A program made the position numbers and the translations under genes. This document shows positions 1 to 8,717 of a stretch of 64,000 nt of DNA, one piece after another. Location of the stretch: the NCBI GenBank assembly GCA_017553505.1, contig JAFZLD010000003.1, positions 145,650 through 209,649 of the forward strand, in the 5' to 3' direction. The notes beneath the pieces were generated by a model. The model made no database searches. It worked only from the letters and a program-made list of their open reading frames with translations, and was not told the origin of the DNA. The DNA comes from Lachnospiraceae bacterium. Lineage in GTDB: Bacteria; Bacillota; Clostridia; Lachnospirales; Lachnospiraceae. Each line of letters begins with the position of its first letter. Position 1 is the first letter of the stretch.

Positions 1-1
1 A

Positions 2-316
2 GTTATGGTCAAGAACACCGGCAAGATGGCAGGTCGCGAGACAGTGCAGGCATACGTTAAGATTAATCCCGACGCATCCCTTAAGCACGTTCCCAACTTC
101 TCCCTTAAGGGCATCAAGAAACTTAACCTCGATCCCGGCGAAGAAAAGAAAGCAGTCATCCACCTTCCCAAAGAAGCATTTGCTCTCGCGGACGAGAACG
201 GTGAATTCGTAATCCACAAGGGCACCGCTACAATCTACGTAGGCGACAGCGCTCCGGATGCACGAAGCGTTGCACTTACAGGTAAGGCACCGCTTTCCGC
301 AGACATCACTTTATAA
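2..316 (+). CDS. GH3 beta-glucosidase, C-terminal fragment (cut by window edge)
   Basis: Only the last 104 residues are in the window; the reading frame is open at base 2, so the gene begins upstream. The fragment reads as the fibronectin-III-like domain that closes many glycoside hydrolase family 3 beta-glucosidases: a beta-rich stretch with the pattern GRETVQAYV, then LKGIKKLNLDPGE, then a VYVGDSA-like end. In the family this domain follows the catalytic barrel and sandwich domains, and the enzyme releases glucose or xylose from beta-linked oligosaccharides. The catalytic residues are not visible, so the substrate cannot be judged. The methionine at base 5 is internal to the domain and is not taken as a start. 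A hairpin terminator follows 7 bases after the stop. Confidence 0.85.
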   Translation, partial: VMVKNTGKMAGRETVQAYVKINPDASLKHVPNFSLKGIKKLNLDPGEEKKAVIHLPKEAFALADENGEFVIHKGTATIYVGDSAPDARSVALTGKAPLSADITL

Positions 317-323
317 TTAATAG

Positions 324-348
324 GCGCCGGTAATTTGCCGGCGCTTTT
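324..348 (+). terminator. Intrinsic terminator of the GH3 gene
   Basis: A 7-bp GC stem (GCGCCGG with CCGGCGC, loop of seven bases) is followed by a T run and lies directly after the GH3 stop codon. The rest of the gap up to 597 is AT-rich and holds no gene I can support. Confidence 0.8.
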
Positions 349-597
349 CTATGCCCTTTTTTATCCTAAAACGCCCCCACTATCACCATTAATTTGGCAA
401 CATAAGAGCCATTATTTTGCCATACATTCTGTATATTTCAGGCGCCGTAAGCCTTATTCTTTATACGAATGAAAACCGCATACGGGACATGAATTTCTGA
501 GAATAAAAAACACTTTTAAAATCATACAAAATAAGCTATATTAGAGATTCGGGTTTCTCGGAGTGGTTTCAATATATGGATAAAGAGAGGAAAGAGT

Positions 598-2007
598 ATG
601 AAAAAGAAAGCGGTTATTTGGGGATTAATCGTTGCCATGTGCTTAAGCGCATGCGGTAAGAGCGAGCCCGCGGGAACTGATGCGAAGAGTGAGGCATCCG
701 TTACATCGGCAGTATCTGCCAAGACATTGGTTTCTACCGAGACCGACGTAACCAATGATGTCGACACTGAAGCTTCCGTCGACACAGAGAAGAAAGAGGA
801 CAAGGCAGATTTTTTTGCTATTCGTCCCATCACAAGCGTTTCAAACGAAATGCCTGAAGGAATTTATACTCCCGGCGAGACATCCACATATTTGTCTGAT
901 GACCTCGCAAGATGCAAGAAGAACGGCTGTACCATGTTGGTGGATTCAGAAACGTGGCCTTCTTTGGACAGAGACTACTACAGAAAGACGTTCCCTCATT
1001 CTATCGTAGAGACCTGCGAAAGCACTAAGAAGGGCGAGACTTTCAGGGAAATGATAGAGCGCGTAAGCTACTCCCTTAAAGAGATGTTCTTAAAGGACGA
1101 CCTCTACGCAGGTCACGAGAACGAGCTTAGCAGCGTATGCTTTTCCGAGGACGGCAAGCGCGCCTGCCTCATGTATTATGAGGCCAAAGAAAAAGTTGCT
1201 TACGTCACCATCTTTAAGCACGTAGCGCACAAAGAAAGCAAAAAGGGCGAAGTAACCGATTACTACATGTATATCATTACCGGCGAGAAGTTATCTAACA
1301 TCGATGATGCGGACAAATTCTATGAAGAGGTTGCAACCCTCGGTGTGTATTTCGACGGAGAAGTTTCTGCGCAGGCGTCTGCAGAGCCCGAGAAGATTCC
1401 CGGAGGCGTTAAGGATATTTACGCTGTGGACAAATGGCGCGTAGACGGTACCGGCAAGGAATACTCGGCGACTGAATTGGTGCTTCACAATAGTGTCGGA
1501 CAGGCGTGGATCAACCGCAATTGCGAAGATACAGGGTTTGTAGATTACAGCAAGACCGAATTCAGAGGCGGAAACGGCCTCGGTACGGAAGACTTCACCA
1601 TTACCGACGATACCTGGCACGTTTTTGAGAATGAATTCACGCAGAAAATAGGCGGAGAGAAGATTGATAATCTTTCATACAACAATGAGTATTATTCATC
1701 CCTTGAAGATTTCTTTGCCTACTATCAGAGCTTGTTCTTTTACGATGGTAAGGATGCCCGCGGATACTATAAGTACCTTGTGTCCGAGGACGGCAAGAAC
1801 GGTATCTCAATTTTTAATACGAGCTATGCGGGAAGAAGCAACGATACTGAAGTAAACCTGTATCAGCAGGTAGGAACTTGCAAGAAATCAGGCTCTGAGG
1901 AAGAGCTTCCAGTTTACAGGATTGTGACATTCCACATGGGCGAAGGCGACAACTCCGACGTGTTTTATGCAAGACTGGAGATACTCGGAATACACTTTAA
2001 GAATTAA
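598..2007 (+). CDS. Lipoprotein of unknown function
   Basis: A 469-residue secreted protein. The N-terminus is a lipoprotein signal: KKK, a hydrophobic run, then the lipobox LSAC with the cysteine at about residue 19, so the mature protein should be anchored to the outer face of the membrane. Residues 20-75 are a low-complexity linker rich in Ser, Thr, Val, Glu and Asp. The remainder is a soluble mixed alpha/beta region with many aromatic and acidic residues and no motif I recognise. A purine-rich ribosome site (agagaggaaagag) lies just before the ATG. It stands alone between two terminators. The long gap in front has a possible TATATT box but no convincing -35 element. Function unknown. Confidence 0.8.
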   Translation: MKKKAVIWGLIVAMCLSACGKSEPAGTDAKSEASVTSAVSAKTLVSTETDVTNDVDTEASVDTEKKEDKADFFAIRPITSVSNEMPEGIYTPGETSTYLSDDLARCKKNGCTMLVDSETWPSLDRDYYRKTFPHSIVETCESTKKGETFREMIERVSYSLKEMFLKDDLYAGHENELSSVCFSEDGKRACLMYYEAKEKVAYVTIFKHVAHKESKKGEVTDYYMYIITGEKLSNIDDADKFYEEVATLGVYFDGEVSAQASAEPEKIPGGVKDIYAVDKWRVDGTGKEYSATELVLHNSVGQAWINRNCEDTGFVDYSKTEFRGGNGLGTEDFTITDDTWHVFENEFTQKIGGEKIDNLSYNNEYYSSLEDFFAYYQSLFFYDGKDARGYYKYLVSEDGKNGISIFNTSYAGRSNDTEVNLYQQVGTCKKSGSEEELPVYRIVTFHMGEGDNSDVFYARLEILGIHFKN

Positions 2008-2030
2008 TTTTCGGAATATCGGAATAACAA

Positions 2031-2060
2031 GAAAGGACAACCCTACGGGCTGTCCTTTTT
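2031..2060. terminator. Bidirectional terminator between convergent genes
   Basis: AAAGGACA pairs with TGTCCTTT, and CCC with GGG inside it, around a 3-base loop. There is a T run to the right and an A run to the left, so it can end transcription from both the lipoprotein gene (+) and the cstA operon (-). Confidence 0.8.
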
Positions 2061-2066
2061 AAATAC

Positions 2067-3077
2067 TTACTTATATTCCATAAGAGCGAACAGCGGCTTA
2101 ACCACCACTACTTCGTCATATTCTTTCTGACTTACTTTCACGGAAGGTCCGAGGGCCTTTAGGTCTTCTTTGACCACGGTAAGGGCTTCGTCGATCGTTA
2201 CCGCGCGACCCATTTTAATGGCGCGAATCAAGCGATCCATAACAATCGGATGTGCGTAGTACGCAGGCACCGGGAAACCGTTCTTGGACTCAACGTAGTC
2301 GGACTGAATCTTTAACGCTTTTTCCCATTCCTCCTCGCCGAACTTCTTGTTGCGCCGGCCCGAGGGCAATACGCGCGTTGCCATGGCAAAGAAGATAGCC
2401 GCGAAGCCGAAGAGTACGAAGTACACCGAACCGTTCATAAGATGATTAATCCACGCATATGCGCCCCACACAGCGGATGCGAGACCTGCCACGAGAATGA
2501 GCACCGCGAGGAGCTTATACGTAGGATTGATGGAATCCAGCGTCCGTTTCTGCTTGGCGCAGTACGCAAGATTGTCAGCCTGCCCTGCCCTCTGCAAAAG
2601 AAAGCTCTTGGCCTTCTCAAGTCTCTCAACGCTCTCCGAAGCTTCTGTAGACAACTCCTTAAGATACTTTTTCTTTTCCTCCTCCTCAGCCCTACGGAGG
2701 CGTTCCTCGGCCTCCACGCTGTGGGTGGGAATCTCGGGATGATCCTGCTCGATGCGACGTAAGAGTGCGTCCACATCGTCCTCTATCTTAAAGTTGCACT
2801 GTTTCTCACGACCGTTTTTAAGTTGTACCACGAGATAAGGGATTGAACCGAATATGCCTTTGCCGGAGAATCCGCCTTTGCTCATGGCTACCCGCTTGAA
2901 CACGCGGGCTATATCTTCATACTTAACGTAGAATATTCTGTCTATGTAGAAACTGTTTAAATACAGCGCCTTTTCACCGATTCCGCAAGGACCGGCGTGG
3001 AGGCATTTTCTTTTGTCCAAAGAAAGTGCCTCGCGGTCCATTGTGTTCTCAGTAAGCGCCTTAGGTGCTATTAACAT
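2067..3077 (-). CDS. Membrane protein with PH-like N-terminal domain, downstream of cstA
   Basis: A 336-residue protein I cannot name. Residues about 35-115 look like a small beta-rich domain that resembles bacterial PH-like domains (a run of short strands, YVKYEDIARVFKR, then IPYLVVQLKNGREK, then a helix). Residues about 120-175 are charged and probably form a coiled coil. Two adjacent hydrophobic segments at about 188-208 and 214-234 should form a membrane hairpin, followed by a soluble C-terminal region. It begins 15 bases after the cstA stop on the same strand, so the two genes are probably one operon. A role near the transporter is only inferred from that position. The ribosome site in front of the ATG is weak; the methionine twelve codons later is an alternative start. 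Confidence 0.75.
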   Translation of the reverse strand: MLIAPKALTENTMDREALSLDKRKCLHAGPCGIGEKALYLNSFYIDRIFYVKYEDIARVFKRVAMSKGGFSGKGIFGSIPYLVVQLKNGREKQCNFKIEDDVDALLRRIEQDHPEIPTHSVEAEERLRRAEEEEKKKYLKELSTEASESVERLEKAKSFLLQRAGQADNLAYCAKQKRTLDSINPTYKLLAVLILVAGLASAVWGAYAWINHLMNGSVYFVLFGFAAIFFAMATRVLPSGRRNKKFGEEEWEKALKIQSDYVESKNGFPVPAYYAHPIVMDRLIRAIKMGRAVTIDEALTVVKEDLKALGPSVKVSQKEYDEVVVVKPLFALMEYK

Positions 3078-3092
3078 TTAGGCTCTCACTTT

Positions 3093-4562
3093 TTAGTTTT
3101 CTTTTTTAGCTCTCTTTGTAGCAAGAAGGAATAATACAAGGAAAAGAATAGCTACGATGATACCGCCGGGATAAGCGATAGTCGTATTCTGCTTGAAGTA
3201 CGGAATGAGGCCGAGGCACTCGGGTGCCATCAGGAAGTATGTAGCCGATACCGCACTCATGAAGGTTGCGGGAACTACGGTTACCCAGTAGTTCTTCTTA
3301 TTTTTGAAGAGATACATGGATGCTGCCCAAAGAACGATCATAGCAAGCGTCTGGTTGGTCCAGCTGAAGTATCTCCAGATGATTGAGTAATCGATGAATC
3401 CGAGGGTGTTGCCGTATCCGAGGATAGCGCCTACGCCGAGTACGGGGATACAGAGTTTAAGACGATTGGACATCTTAGCCTGGTCGAGATCCATCCAGTC
3501 TGCAAGAGTAAGACGAGCGGAACGGAAAGCCGTATCACCGGAAGTGATAGGACAAGCGATAACGCCGAGCATCGCAAGAACGATACCAATGCCGCCCATG
3601 GTCTTTGTGCAGATTTCGTAAACGCTTGTTGCGTTACCGCCACCTACCTCAACGAGCTTCTCACCGCCGTAAACAGCACAGCCTGCAGCTGCCCATACAA
3701 GAGCTATAATACCTTCGGCTACCATTGCGCCGTAGAATACGAAGCGACCCTGCTTCTCACTCTTTAAGCATCTTGCCATAATAGGGCTCTGAGTTGAGTG
3801 GAAACCGGAGATAGCGCCGCATGCAACGGTGATGAACATGAAGGACCAGATAGGGGTTGCCTTCGGATGCATGTTCTTAAAGTTGCTCCAGATTTCGGGC
3901 ATCACATATTCACCCTTAGCGGTACCGATGATTGTACCTGCAGCGACACCGATTGCCATGATAATAAGGCAGATGCCGAATACGGGATAAATACGTCCGA
4001 TAACCTTGTCAACGGAGATGAATGTTGCGATGAAGTAGTAGACCAGAATGATGGTCAGCCAGAACACGGGATTAACTAAAATACCGGTAACACCGTTGTT
4101 GGCAAAAAGAGTTTTTAACAAGCCGGCAGGACCTACCGCAAAAACGGTACCTACCATAACCAAAAGGATTACGGCGAAGACTCTCATTACATTCTTCATA
4201 CCCTTGCCAAGGTATACACCTGTAACTTCGGAAATAGAATCGCCGTTGTTTCTCTCGGAAAGCATTCCGGAGAAATAGTCGTGTACAGCACCTGCAAAGA
4301 TGGTACCGAATGTAATCCAAAGGAATACAACGGGACCCCATTCAGCACCTGTCAACGCACCGAAGATCGGTCCGAGACCTGCTATGTTTAAAAGCTGTAC
4401 AAGGAATAATTTCCACTGAGGCAGTACAACGTAGTCAACGCCGTCATTGATAGCCACAGCGGGTGTTTCTCTGTCATCAGGTCCGAGCGTGCTCTCTACG
4501 AACTTACCGTAGGTAAAGTAGCCGATAATCAGAACCGCAAGACATAAAAAGAAACTGATCAT
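3093..4562 (-). CDS. cstA: CstA-family carbon starvation transporter
   Basis: A 489-residue polytopic membrane protein with about a dozen hydrophobic segments. The N-terminal stretch (GYFTYGKFVESTLGPDD, then DYVVLPQWKLFLVQLLNIAGLGPIFGA in pieces) is typical of CstA. Family members import peptides, or pyruvate under nutrient stress. This is the shorter form common in Firmicutes rather than the roughly 700-residue enterobacterial form. The ATG is preceded by an AGGAGGG ribosome site ten bases away. The leader holds a GC hairpin at 4591-4613. An uncharacterised membrane protein gene follows 15 bases downstream. The family assignment is firm; the substrate is not determined from sequence. Confidence 0.93.
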   Translation of the reverse strand: MISFFLCLAVLIIGYFTYGKFVESTLGPDDRETPAVAINDGVDYVVLPQWKLFLVQLLNIAGLGPIFGALTGAEWGPVVFLWITFGTIFAGAVHDYFSGMLSERNNGDSISEVTGVYLGKGMKNVMRVFAVILLVMVGTVFAVGPAGLLKTLFANNGVTGILVNPVFWLTIILVYYFIATFISVDKVIGRIYPVFGICLIIMAIGVAAGTIIGTAKGEYVMPEIWSNFKNMHPKATPIWSFMFITVACGAISGFHSTQSPIMARCLKSEKQGRFVFYGAMVAEGIIALVWAAAGCAVYGGEKLVEVGGGNATSVYEICTKTMGGIGIVLAMLGVIACPITSGDTAFRSARLTLADWMDLDQAKMSNRLKLCIPVLGVGAILGYGNTLGFIDYSIIWRYFSWTNQTLAMIVLWAASMYLFKNKKNYWVTVVPATFMSAVSATYFLMAPECLGLIPYFKQNTTIAYPGGIIVAILFLVLFLLATKRAKKEN

Positions 4563-4590
4563 AATCTAAAACCCTCCTCTTCACTATATG

Positions 4591-4613
4591 TGTGGGGCTT
4601 ATACCCCCCCACA
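4591..4613 (-). promoter_or_regulatory. GC hairpin in the cstA leader
   Basis: TGTGGGG and CCCCACA can pair across a 9-base loop, about 30 bases upstream of the cstA start and next to its ribosome site. It has no T run on the transcribed strand, so an mRNA-stability or translational role is more likely than termination. Its function is inferred from position only. Confidence 0.4.
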
Positions 4614-4755
4614 ACGAGAGGAAACATAACCCCATCCAAGAATAATTTTATGGCCGGGACAATTGTTAATCAATTTGTATTTTCACGGAAAATTAATAGA
4701 ATTTTTGTGCAATTTTAATGTAGTCGGTTTTATGCGCTCAAATGCCCGAAAATCC

Positions 4756-4784
4756 TTTACTTCAGCGCTTTAATGTGTTATAAA
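4756..4784 (+). promoter_or_regulatory. Probable promoter of the thrH-like gene
   Basis: TTTACT and TATAAA separated by exactly 17 bases, 31 bases upstream of the GTG start. It fits a housekeeping sigma factor. Confidence 0.55.
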
Positions 4785-4815
4785 ATATTAGACAGATTTT
4801 ACGGAGGAACTAATT

Positions 4816-5421
4816 GTGAATATAGTATGTTTGGACCTTGAAGGCGTATTGGTGCCTGAGATTTGGATTGCTTTTTCCAAAGCAAGCGGAATAGATGAGT
4901 TAAAAAGAACCACGAGAGACGAGCCCGACTACGATAAGCTCATGAAATGGAGAATCGGAATCTTAAAGGAGCACGGCCTCGGACTTAAGGAAATTCAGGA
5001 CACGATTGCCACAATCGATCCCCTTCCCGGAGCCAAGGAATTCCTTGATAAGCTTCGTGAGAAGACTGAGGTTATTATTATAAGTGATACCTTTACTCAG
5101 TTTGCGAAGCCCCTTATGAAGAAGTTAGGCTTCCCCACAATCTTCTGTAATACGCTTGAAGTAGCGGAGAGCGGCGAGATTACGGGCTTTAAGATGCGAA
5201 TCGAGCAGTCCAAGCTTTCTACCGTTAAGGCGCTTCAGTCTATCGGATATGACACGATTGCAGCCGGCGACAGCTATAATGACCTTGGCATGATTCAGGC
5301 TTCCAAGGCAGGTTTTCTTTTCAGAACAACAGATAAGATTAAGGCCGATTACCCTAATCTTCCCGCGTTTGAGACTTACGACGAGTTCTACGATGCAATC
5401 GTCAATGCACTTGATGAATAA
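4816..5421 (+). CDS. thrH: ThrH-type HAD phosphatase (phosphoserine phosphatase / homoserine phosphotransferase)
   Basis: A 201-residue HAD-superfamily hydrolase. Motif I is VCLDLEGVL with Glu at the second position (D-x-E), the hallmark of the ThrH branch rather than SerB. The second motif is IIISDTF, and the last is AAGDSYNDLGM with the metal-binding aspartates. ThrH enzymes dephosphorylate phosphoserine and can pass the phosphate to homoserine, so a role in serine or threonine biosynthesis follows from the family. The start is GTG, chosen because GGAGG lies eight bases upstream. The gene stands alone with its own promoter and a strong terminator. Confidence 0.9.
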   Translation: MNIVCLDLEGVLVPEIWIAFSKASGIDELKRTTRDEPDYDKLMKWRIGILKEHGLGLKEIQDTIATIDPLPGAKEFLDKLREKTEVIIISDTFTQFAKPLMKKLGFPTIFCNTLEVAESGEITGFKMRIEQSKLSTVKALQSIGYDTIAAGDSYNDLGMIQASKAGFLFRTTDKIKADYPNLPAFETYDEFYDAIVNALDE

Positions 5422-5436
5422 TGATTAAGAACCCCC

Positions 5437-5464
5437 AAGGGTGTGCGAAAAGCACACCCTTTTT
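5437..5464 (+). terminator. Intrinsic terminator of the thrH-like gene
   Basis: A perfect 10-bp stem (AAGGGTGTGC with GCACACCCTT) closes a 5-base loop and runs into a T tract. Confidence 0.88.
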
Positions 5465-5549
5465 AATTTTATGCTATTAAAATTCCCTTTTACAAAACGT
5501 TAATTATCAGACTTTATGATAAATTTATCTATATTAGGGGGACGTGTAT

Positions 5550-7034
5550 ATGGATTTTCAGAAAGTTGCTGACAGCCTCGGCGCAATGACATGTGTAGTT
5601 TCTGTAGATAAGATTGGTGAAGACGATTACGGCACAATACGCATCGTTGCAGGCAATAAACCTTATGTGGATTCAATAGAGCATCCTGTGGGCGGCGTGG
5701 AAATGCTTACGAGGAAATTTGAGCCCAATCAGGAATACACAAAGTATCTTACGAAGGACTTAAACTTCGAGGATGCATGTTATCGTGCTGCGGTTAAAAA
5801 GAAAGTAATTCATTCATACGCACACCCCGAAAGATTCGAAGTGTGGTTTAACATGGTATTCATGCCCCTTATGTATGAAGACGGCGATACATGTTACTGC
5901 ACTTACACCATGGAAATCAACTTTGAGCCCGATGCCGAGACCATGTCCAACGTCTCAAGCGACATCGCGACTCAGGTTCTTAATACCTGTATTAAATTAA
6001 GAGGCGCGGAGGATTTACGTTATGTCATGAAAGACGTAATCAAGGACATCCGCGCGATTTGTGCTGCAGAAAGCTGTAAGATAATGCTTCTTGACACAAT
6101 CAAGCGTCAGTGTGACGTGTTGTGTGAAGATATCGACCCGAACGCTCCCCTTCTTCCCATGCAGGAATATATAGACAACGATGAAGATATGTACGGACTT
6201 GCGCTTTCCTGGGAGAAGACAATCAGCGGAAGTAACTGTATTATTGCCAACGACAAGCACAGTTTTGATGTAATCAAAGAAAGAAACCCGAGATGGTATA
6301 AGTCTCTTAAGAGCGCAGCGGTTGAGAACATCGTTCTTTTCCCGCTCAAGGCAAGAGGCGAGATCCTAGGTTATATCTGGGCGGTTAACTTCGACCCCGA
6401 AAAGGCTCCCAAGATTAAGGAAGCCCTCGAACTTACCACCTTTATTTTAGGTTCAGAAATCGGTAACTACCTGCTTCTTGACAGGTTAAAGATATTAAGC
6501 TCCATCGATATGCTTACAGGCGTATTAAACCGTAACGAGATGAACAATCTTGTTGATTCACTCTGCACGGGCAAGCGCGCCAAAGGCAAGTCGGTCGGAG
6601 TTGCTTTTGCCGACTTAAACGGACTTAAGACCGTTAACGATGAAGAAGGCCACGAAGCGGGCGACGCACTTCTTAAGAGAGCATCCGCGGCACTGCGCTC
6701 CGTATTCGGCGATGACGAAATCTTCAGAGCAGGCGGCGACGAGTTCTCTATTATCGTTACCGATACCACGGAAGAAGAACTGGCTAAGAAAGTGGAACAG
6801 TTAAGAGAAAACTCCAAAGAATACGATAAGGTAAGCTTTGCAATAGGCTTCAGCGTTGAAGCAAGTGCCAAGAATGTGCGCAAAGCATTAAGAAAAGCCG
6901 ACGAGAACATGTACGAAGACAAGCGCATATTCTATGAGAATCATCCGGAAAAAGTAAGAAGAACCACCAATAAAGATGACTTTGCATTTCAGGTAGAGGG
7001 AAAAGGAAAAAAGGGAAAGAAGACAGATGCTTAA
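5550..7034 (+). CDS. GAF-GGDEF diguanylate cyclase, cytosolic
   Basis: A 494-residue protein without membrane segments. An N-terminal PAS-like sensory region (about 1-140) leads to a GAF-like region (about 150-310, with CAAESCKIMLLD and a closing strand set), then the GGDEF domain. The active-site signature RAGGDEF is intact, with GGDEF at residues 395-399, and the preceding helix carries DLNGLK. It should make cyclic di-GMP from two GTP. I chose the ATG at 5550 because the AGGGGGA ribosome site lies eight bases before it; a GTG six bases upstream would sit too close. The next cyclase gene overlaps it by eight bases, so the two are translated together. Confidence 0.9.
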   Translation: MDFQKVADSLGAMTCVVSVDKIGEDDYGTIRIVAGNKPYVDSIEHPVGGVEMLTRKFEPNQEYTKYLTKDLNFEDACYRAAVKKKVIHSYAHPERFEVWFNMVFMPLMYEDGDTCYCTYTMEINFEPDAETMSNVSSDIATQVLNTCIKLRGAEDLRYVMKDVIKDIRAICAAESCKIMLLDTIKRQCDVLCEDIDPNAPLLPMQEYIDNDEDMYGLALSWEKTISGSNCIIANDKHSFDVIKERNPRWYKSLKSAAVENIVLFPLKARGEILGYIWAVNFDPEKAPKIKEALELTTFILGSEIGNYLLLDRLKILSSIDMLTGVLNRNEMNNLVDSLCTGKRAKGKSVGVAFADLNGLKTVNDEEGHEAGDALLKRASAALRSVFGDDEIFRAGGDEFSIIVTDTTEEELAKKVEQLRENSKEYDKVSFAIGFSVEASAKNVRKALRKADENMYEDKRIFYENHPEKVRRTTNKDDFAFQVEGKGKKGKKTDA

Positions 7035-8499
7035 CCTTGCAGGGGCACCGGAAAAATCATATAAGAATCCTTTAAGCAGGCGCGCCTTCGGGGTGTGCCT
7101 GGTTTTCACGCTCATCCTTTGCTTTATTATGGGAACAATAGGCTATATCGTGTTCAGAAAGAGCATGATGAAGCAGTACGAAATGAACCTCTCCGACATA
7201 ATAGAGCTTACCTGCGAAAGAATAGATCCCGACGATATCGAGAAGTGTTTTAAGACCAACGAACGTTCCGAAAAGTTCGAAGAGCTCAGCACTTTTATGA
7301 ACCAGATAAGAGAGACCTACGCTCTCGACCACATCGCCCTCACCAGACCAATCAAAGAAGGCGATTCTTATGACGTTATTCAGATAATGTCCGGCCTTAC
7401 CGAAATGGAGAAGCAGGGCGGCGGTACCATAGACGCACCCATTCCGTATCTGGGCGACAGGATTGGCTTTGTATTCCCGCCGGAAATGCTACCGGGGATT
7501 TATCAGGAGTTTATGTACTCCGATAAGATTTCTTTTATAACCACAAAGACCGATTACGGCAACACCTACAGGGGCGCCGTAACTGTTCGTAAGAATAACG
7601 GCGAGCCCGTGGGGCTCTTAACCGCAGGGTTATCCCTTGAATTTATTGAAAATACCGAGACGCAGTATCTGCAGATTGTTTTGATAGCTACAATTCTTTT
7701 GGGTATTGTATTTATTTCGTTCATGATTCTTTGGCTGAGAGCGAGAGTTATTAAGCCCCTTAGCCGTATTGAGAATGCGGCAAGTGATTTCGAGTCAAGA
7801 AGCCGCAACCAAAAGAACCCGGATGTTCTGGTTATGGACCTTCCGCCCCTTCATACGGGTGATGAACTTGAATCCCTGTCGGACGCGCTTAATTCCATGT
7901 CGGTCAGCATGAAAAGTTATGTTGAGGACTTAATGAAGTCTGCTCAGACGGTAGACAGCCTGCGACAGGACCTTGTGGTTACCAAGAAGCAGGCGATGCA
8001 GTTTAGCGAACTTGCGGTTAAGGACGCTCTTACCGGTATCCGCAACAAAGCGGGCTACGACAAAGAAGTCGAGAAGATTGCCAAGGAATTCGAAGAAGGC
8101 AAAACAAGATTTGGCATTGCAATGATAGACCTTAACTATCTTAAGAAGATAAACGACGAATACGGACACGAAAAAGGAAACATAGCAATTCAGAATCTGT
8201 GCAGACTCGTGTGTACCATATTTGCCCACTCGCCTGTATTCAGAATCGGCGGTGATGAGTTCGTGGCAGTGTTAAGAAATAACGACTACGACCATATTGA
8301 CGATTTGATCGACGAGTTTAATGACGCTATCGCGAGCACCGGCAACGATATAAACTTAGAGCCGTGGGAGCGCACTTCCGCAGCGATAGGATATGCCCTG
8401 TACACCGAAGGCCTCGACCTTTCCGTCAACGACGTATTCAGACGCGCCGACGAAGCGATGTATGAGCGAAAGAAAGAAATGAAAGCAGCAAGAGAATAA
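7027..8499 (+). CDS. Membrane-bound HAMP-GGDEF diguanylate cyclase
   Basis: A 490-residue protein with one membrane helix near residues 20-42, an extracytoplasmic sensory region of about 170 residues, a second helix near 213-236, a HAMP-like linker (RARVIKPLSRIENAASDFES) and a C-terminal GGDEF domain. The signature RIGGDEF is intact, with GGDEF at residues 408-412. It should synthesise cyclic di-GMP in response to an external signal. The ATG overlaps the end of the upstream cyclase gene by eight bases, so the pair forms one operon. No EAL or HD-GYP hydrolase domain is present in either protein, nor elsewhere in the window. Confidence 0.9.
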   Translation: MLNLAGAPEKSYKNPLSRRAFGVCLVFTLILCFIMGTIGYIVFRKSMMKQYEMNLSDIIELTCERIDPDDIEKCFKTNERSEKFEELSTFMNQIRETYALDHIALTRPIKEGDSYDVIQIMSGLTEMEKQGGGTIDAPIPYLGDRIGFVFPPEMLPGIYQEFMYSDKISFITTKTDYGNTYRGAVTVRKNNGEPVGLLTAGLSLEFIENTETQYLQIVLIATILLGIVFISFMILWLRARVIKPLSRIENAASDFESRSRNQKNPDVLVMDLPPLHTGDELESLSDALNSMSVSMKSYVEDLMKSAQTVDSLRQDLVVTKKQAMQFSELAVKDALTGIRNKAGYDKEVEKIAKEFEEGKTRFGIAMIDLNYLKKINDEYGHEKGNIAIQNLCRLVCTIFAHSPVFRIGGDEFVAVLRNNDYDHIDDLIDEFNDAIASTGNDINLEPWERTSAAIGYALYTEGLDLSVNDVFRRADEAMYERKKEMKAARE

Positions 8500-8546
8500 C
8501 AACAAACAAAGAGGATGATTACATTGTCCCAATCGCTACAATTTGC

Positions 8547-8575
8547 TTGCATGCCGATAGAATCAAGAGTAAACT
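8547..8575 (+). promoter_or_regulatory. Promoter of tRNA-Gly(CCC)
   Basis: TTGCAT and TAAACT with exactly 17 bases between them; the -10 box ends 12 bases before the tRNA. No terminator separates the tRNA from the kinase gene behind it, so this promoter may serve both. Confidence 0.6.
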
Positions 8576-8587
8576 GTTTCTTGTGAT

Positions 8588-8658
8588 GCAGATATAGTTC
8601 ATCGGTAGAATGCGAGCTTCCCAAGCTTGAGAGGCGGGTTCGATTCCCGTTATCTGCT
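8588..8658 (+). tRNA. tRNA-Gly (anticodon CCC)
   Basis: A complete cloverleaf can be drawn: acceptor stem GCAGATA with TATCTGC, D-arm GTTC/GAAT, anticodon stem CGAGC/GCTTG around the loop TTCCCAA, and T-arm GCGGG/CCCGT with loop TTCGATT. The loop places CCC at positions 34-36, which reads GGG glycine codons. The CCA end is not encoded. The histidine kinase start codon is 60 bases downstream, with no terminator between them. Confidence 0.93.
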
Positions 8659-8717
8659 TCTTTTATATGCTTGGTTGGAACCGTGGGTTATGCAATGGGA
8701 CGGACGGAAGGACGACT

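Noticed and set aside
5422-5549. Cyclic di-GMP riboswitch before the first cyclase
   Set aside because: Only the upstream terminator is present; no GEMM-type conserved core was found here or in the flagellar leaders.
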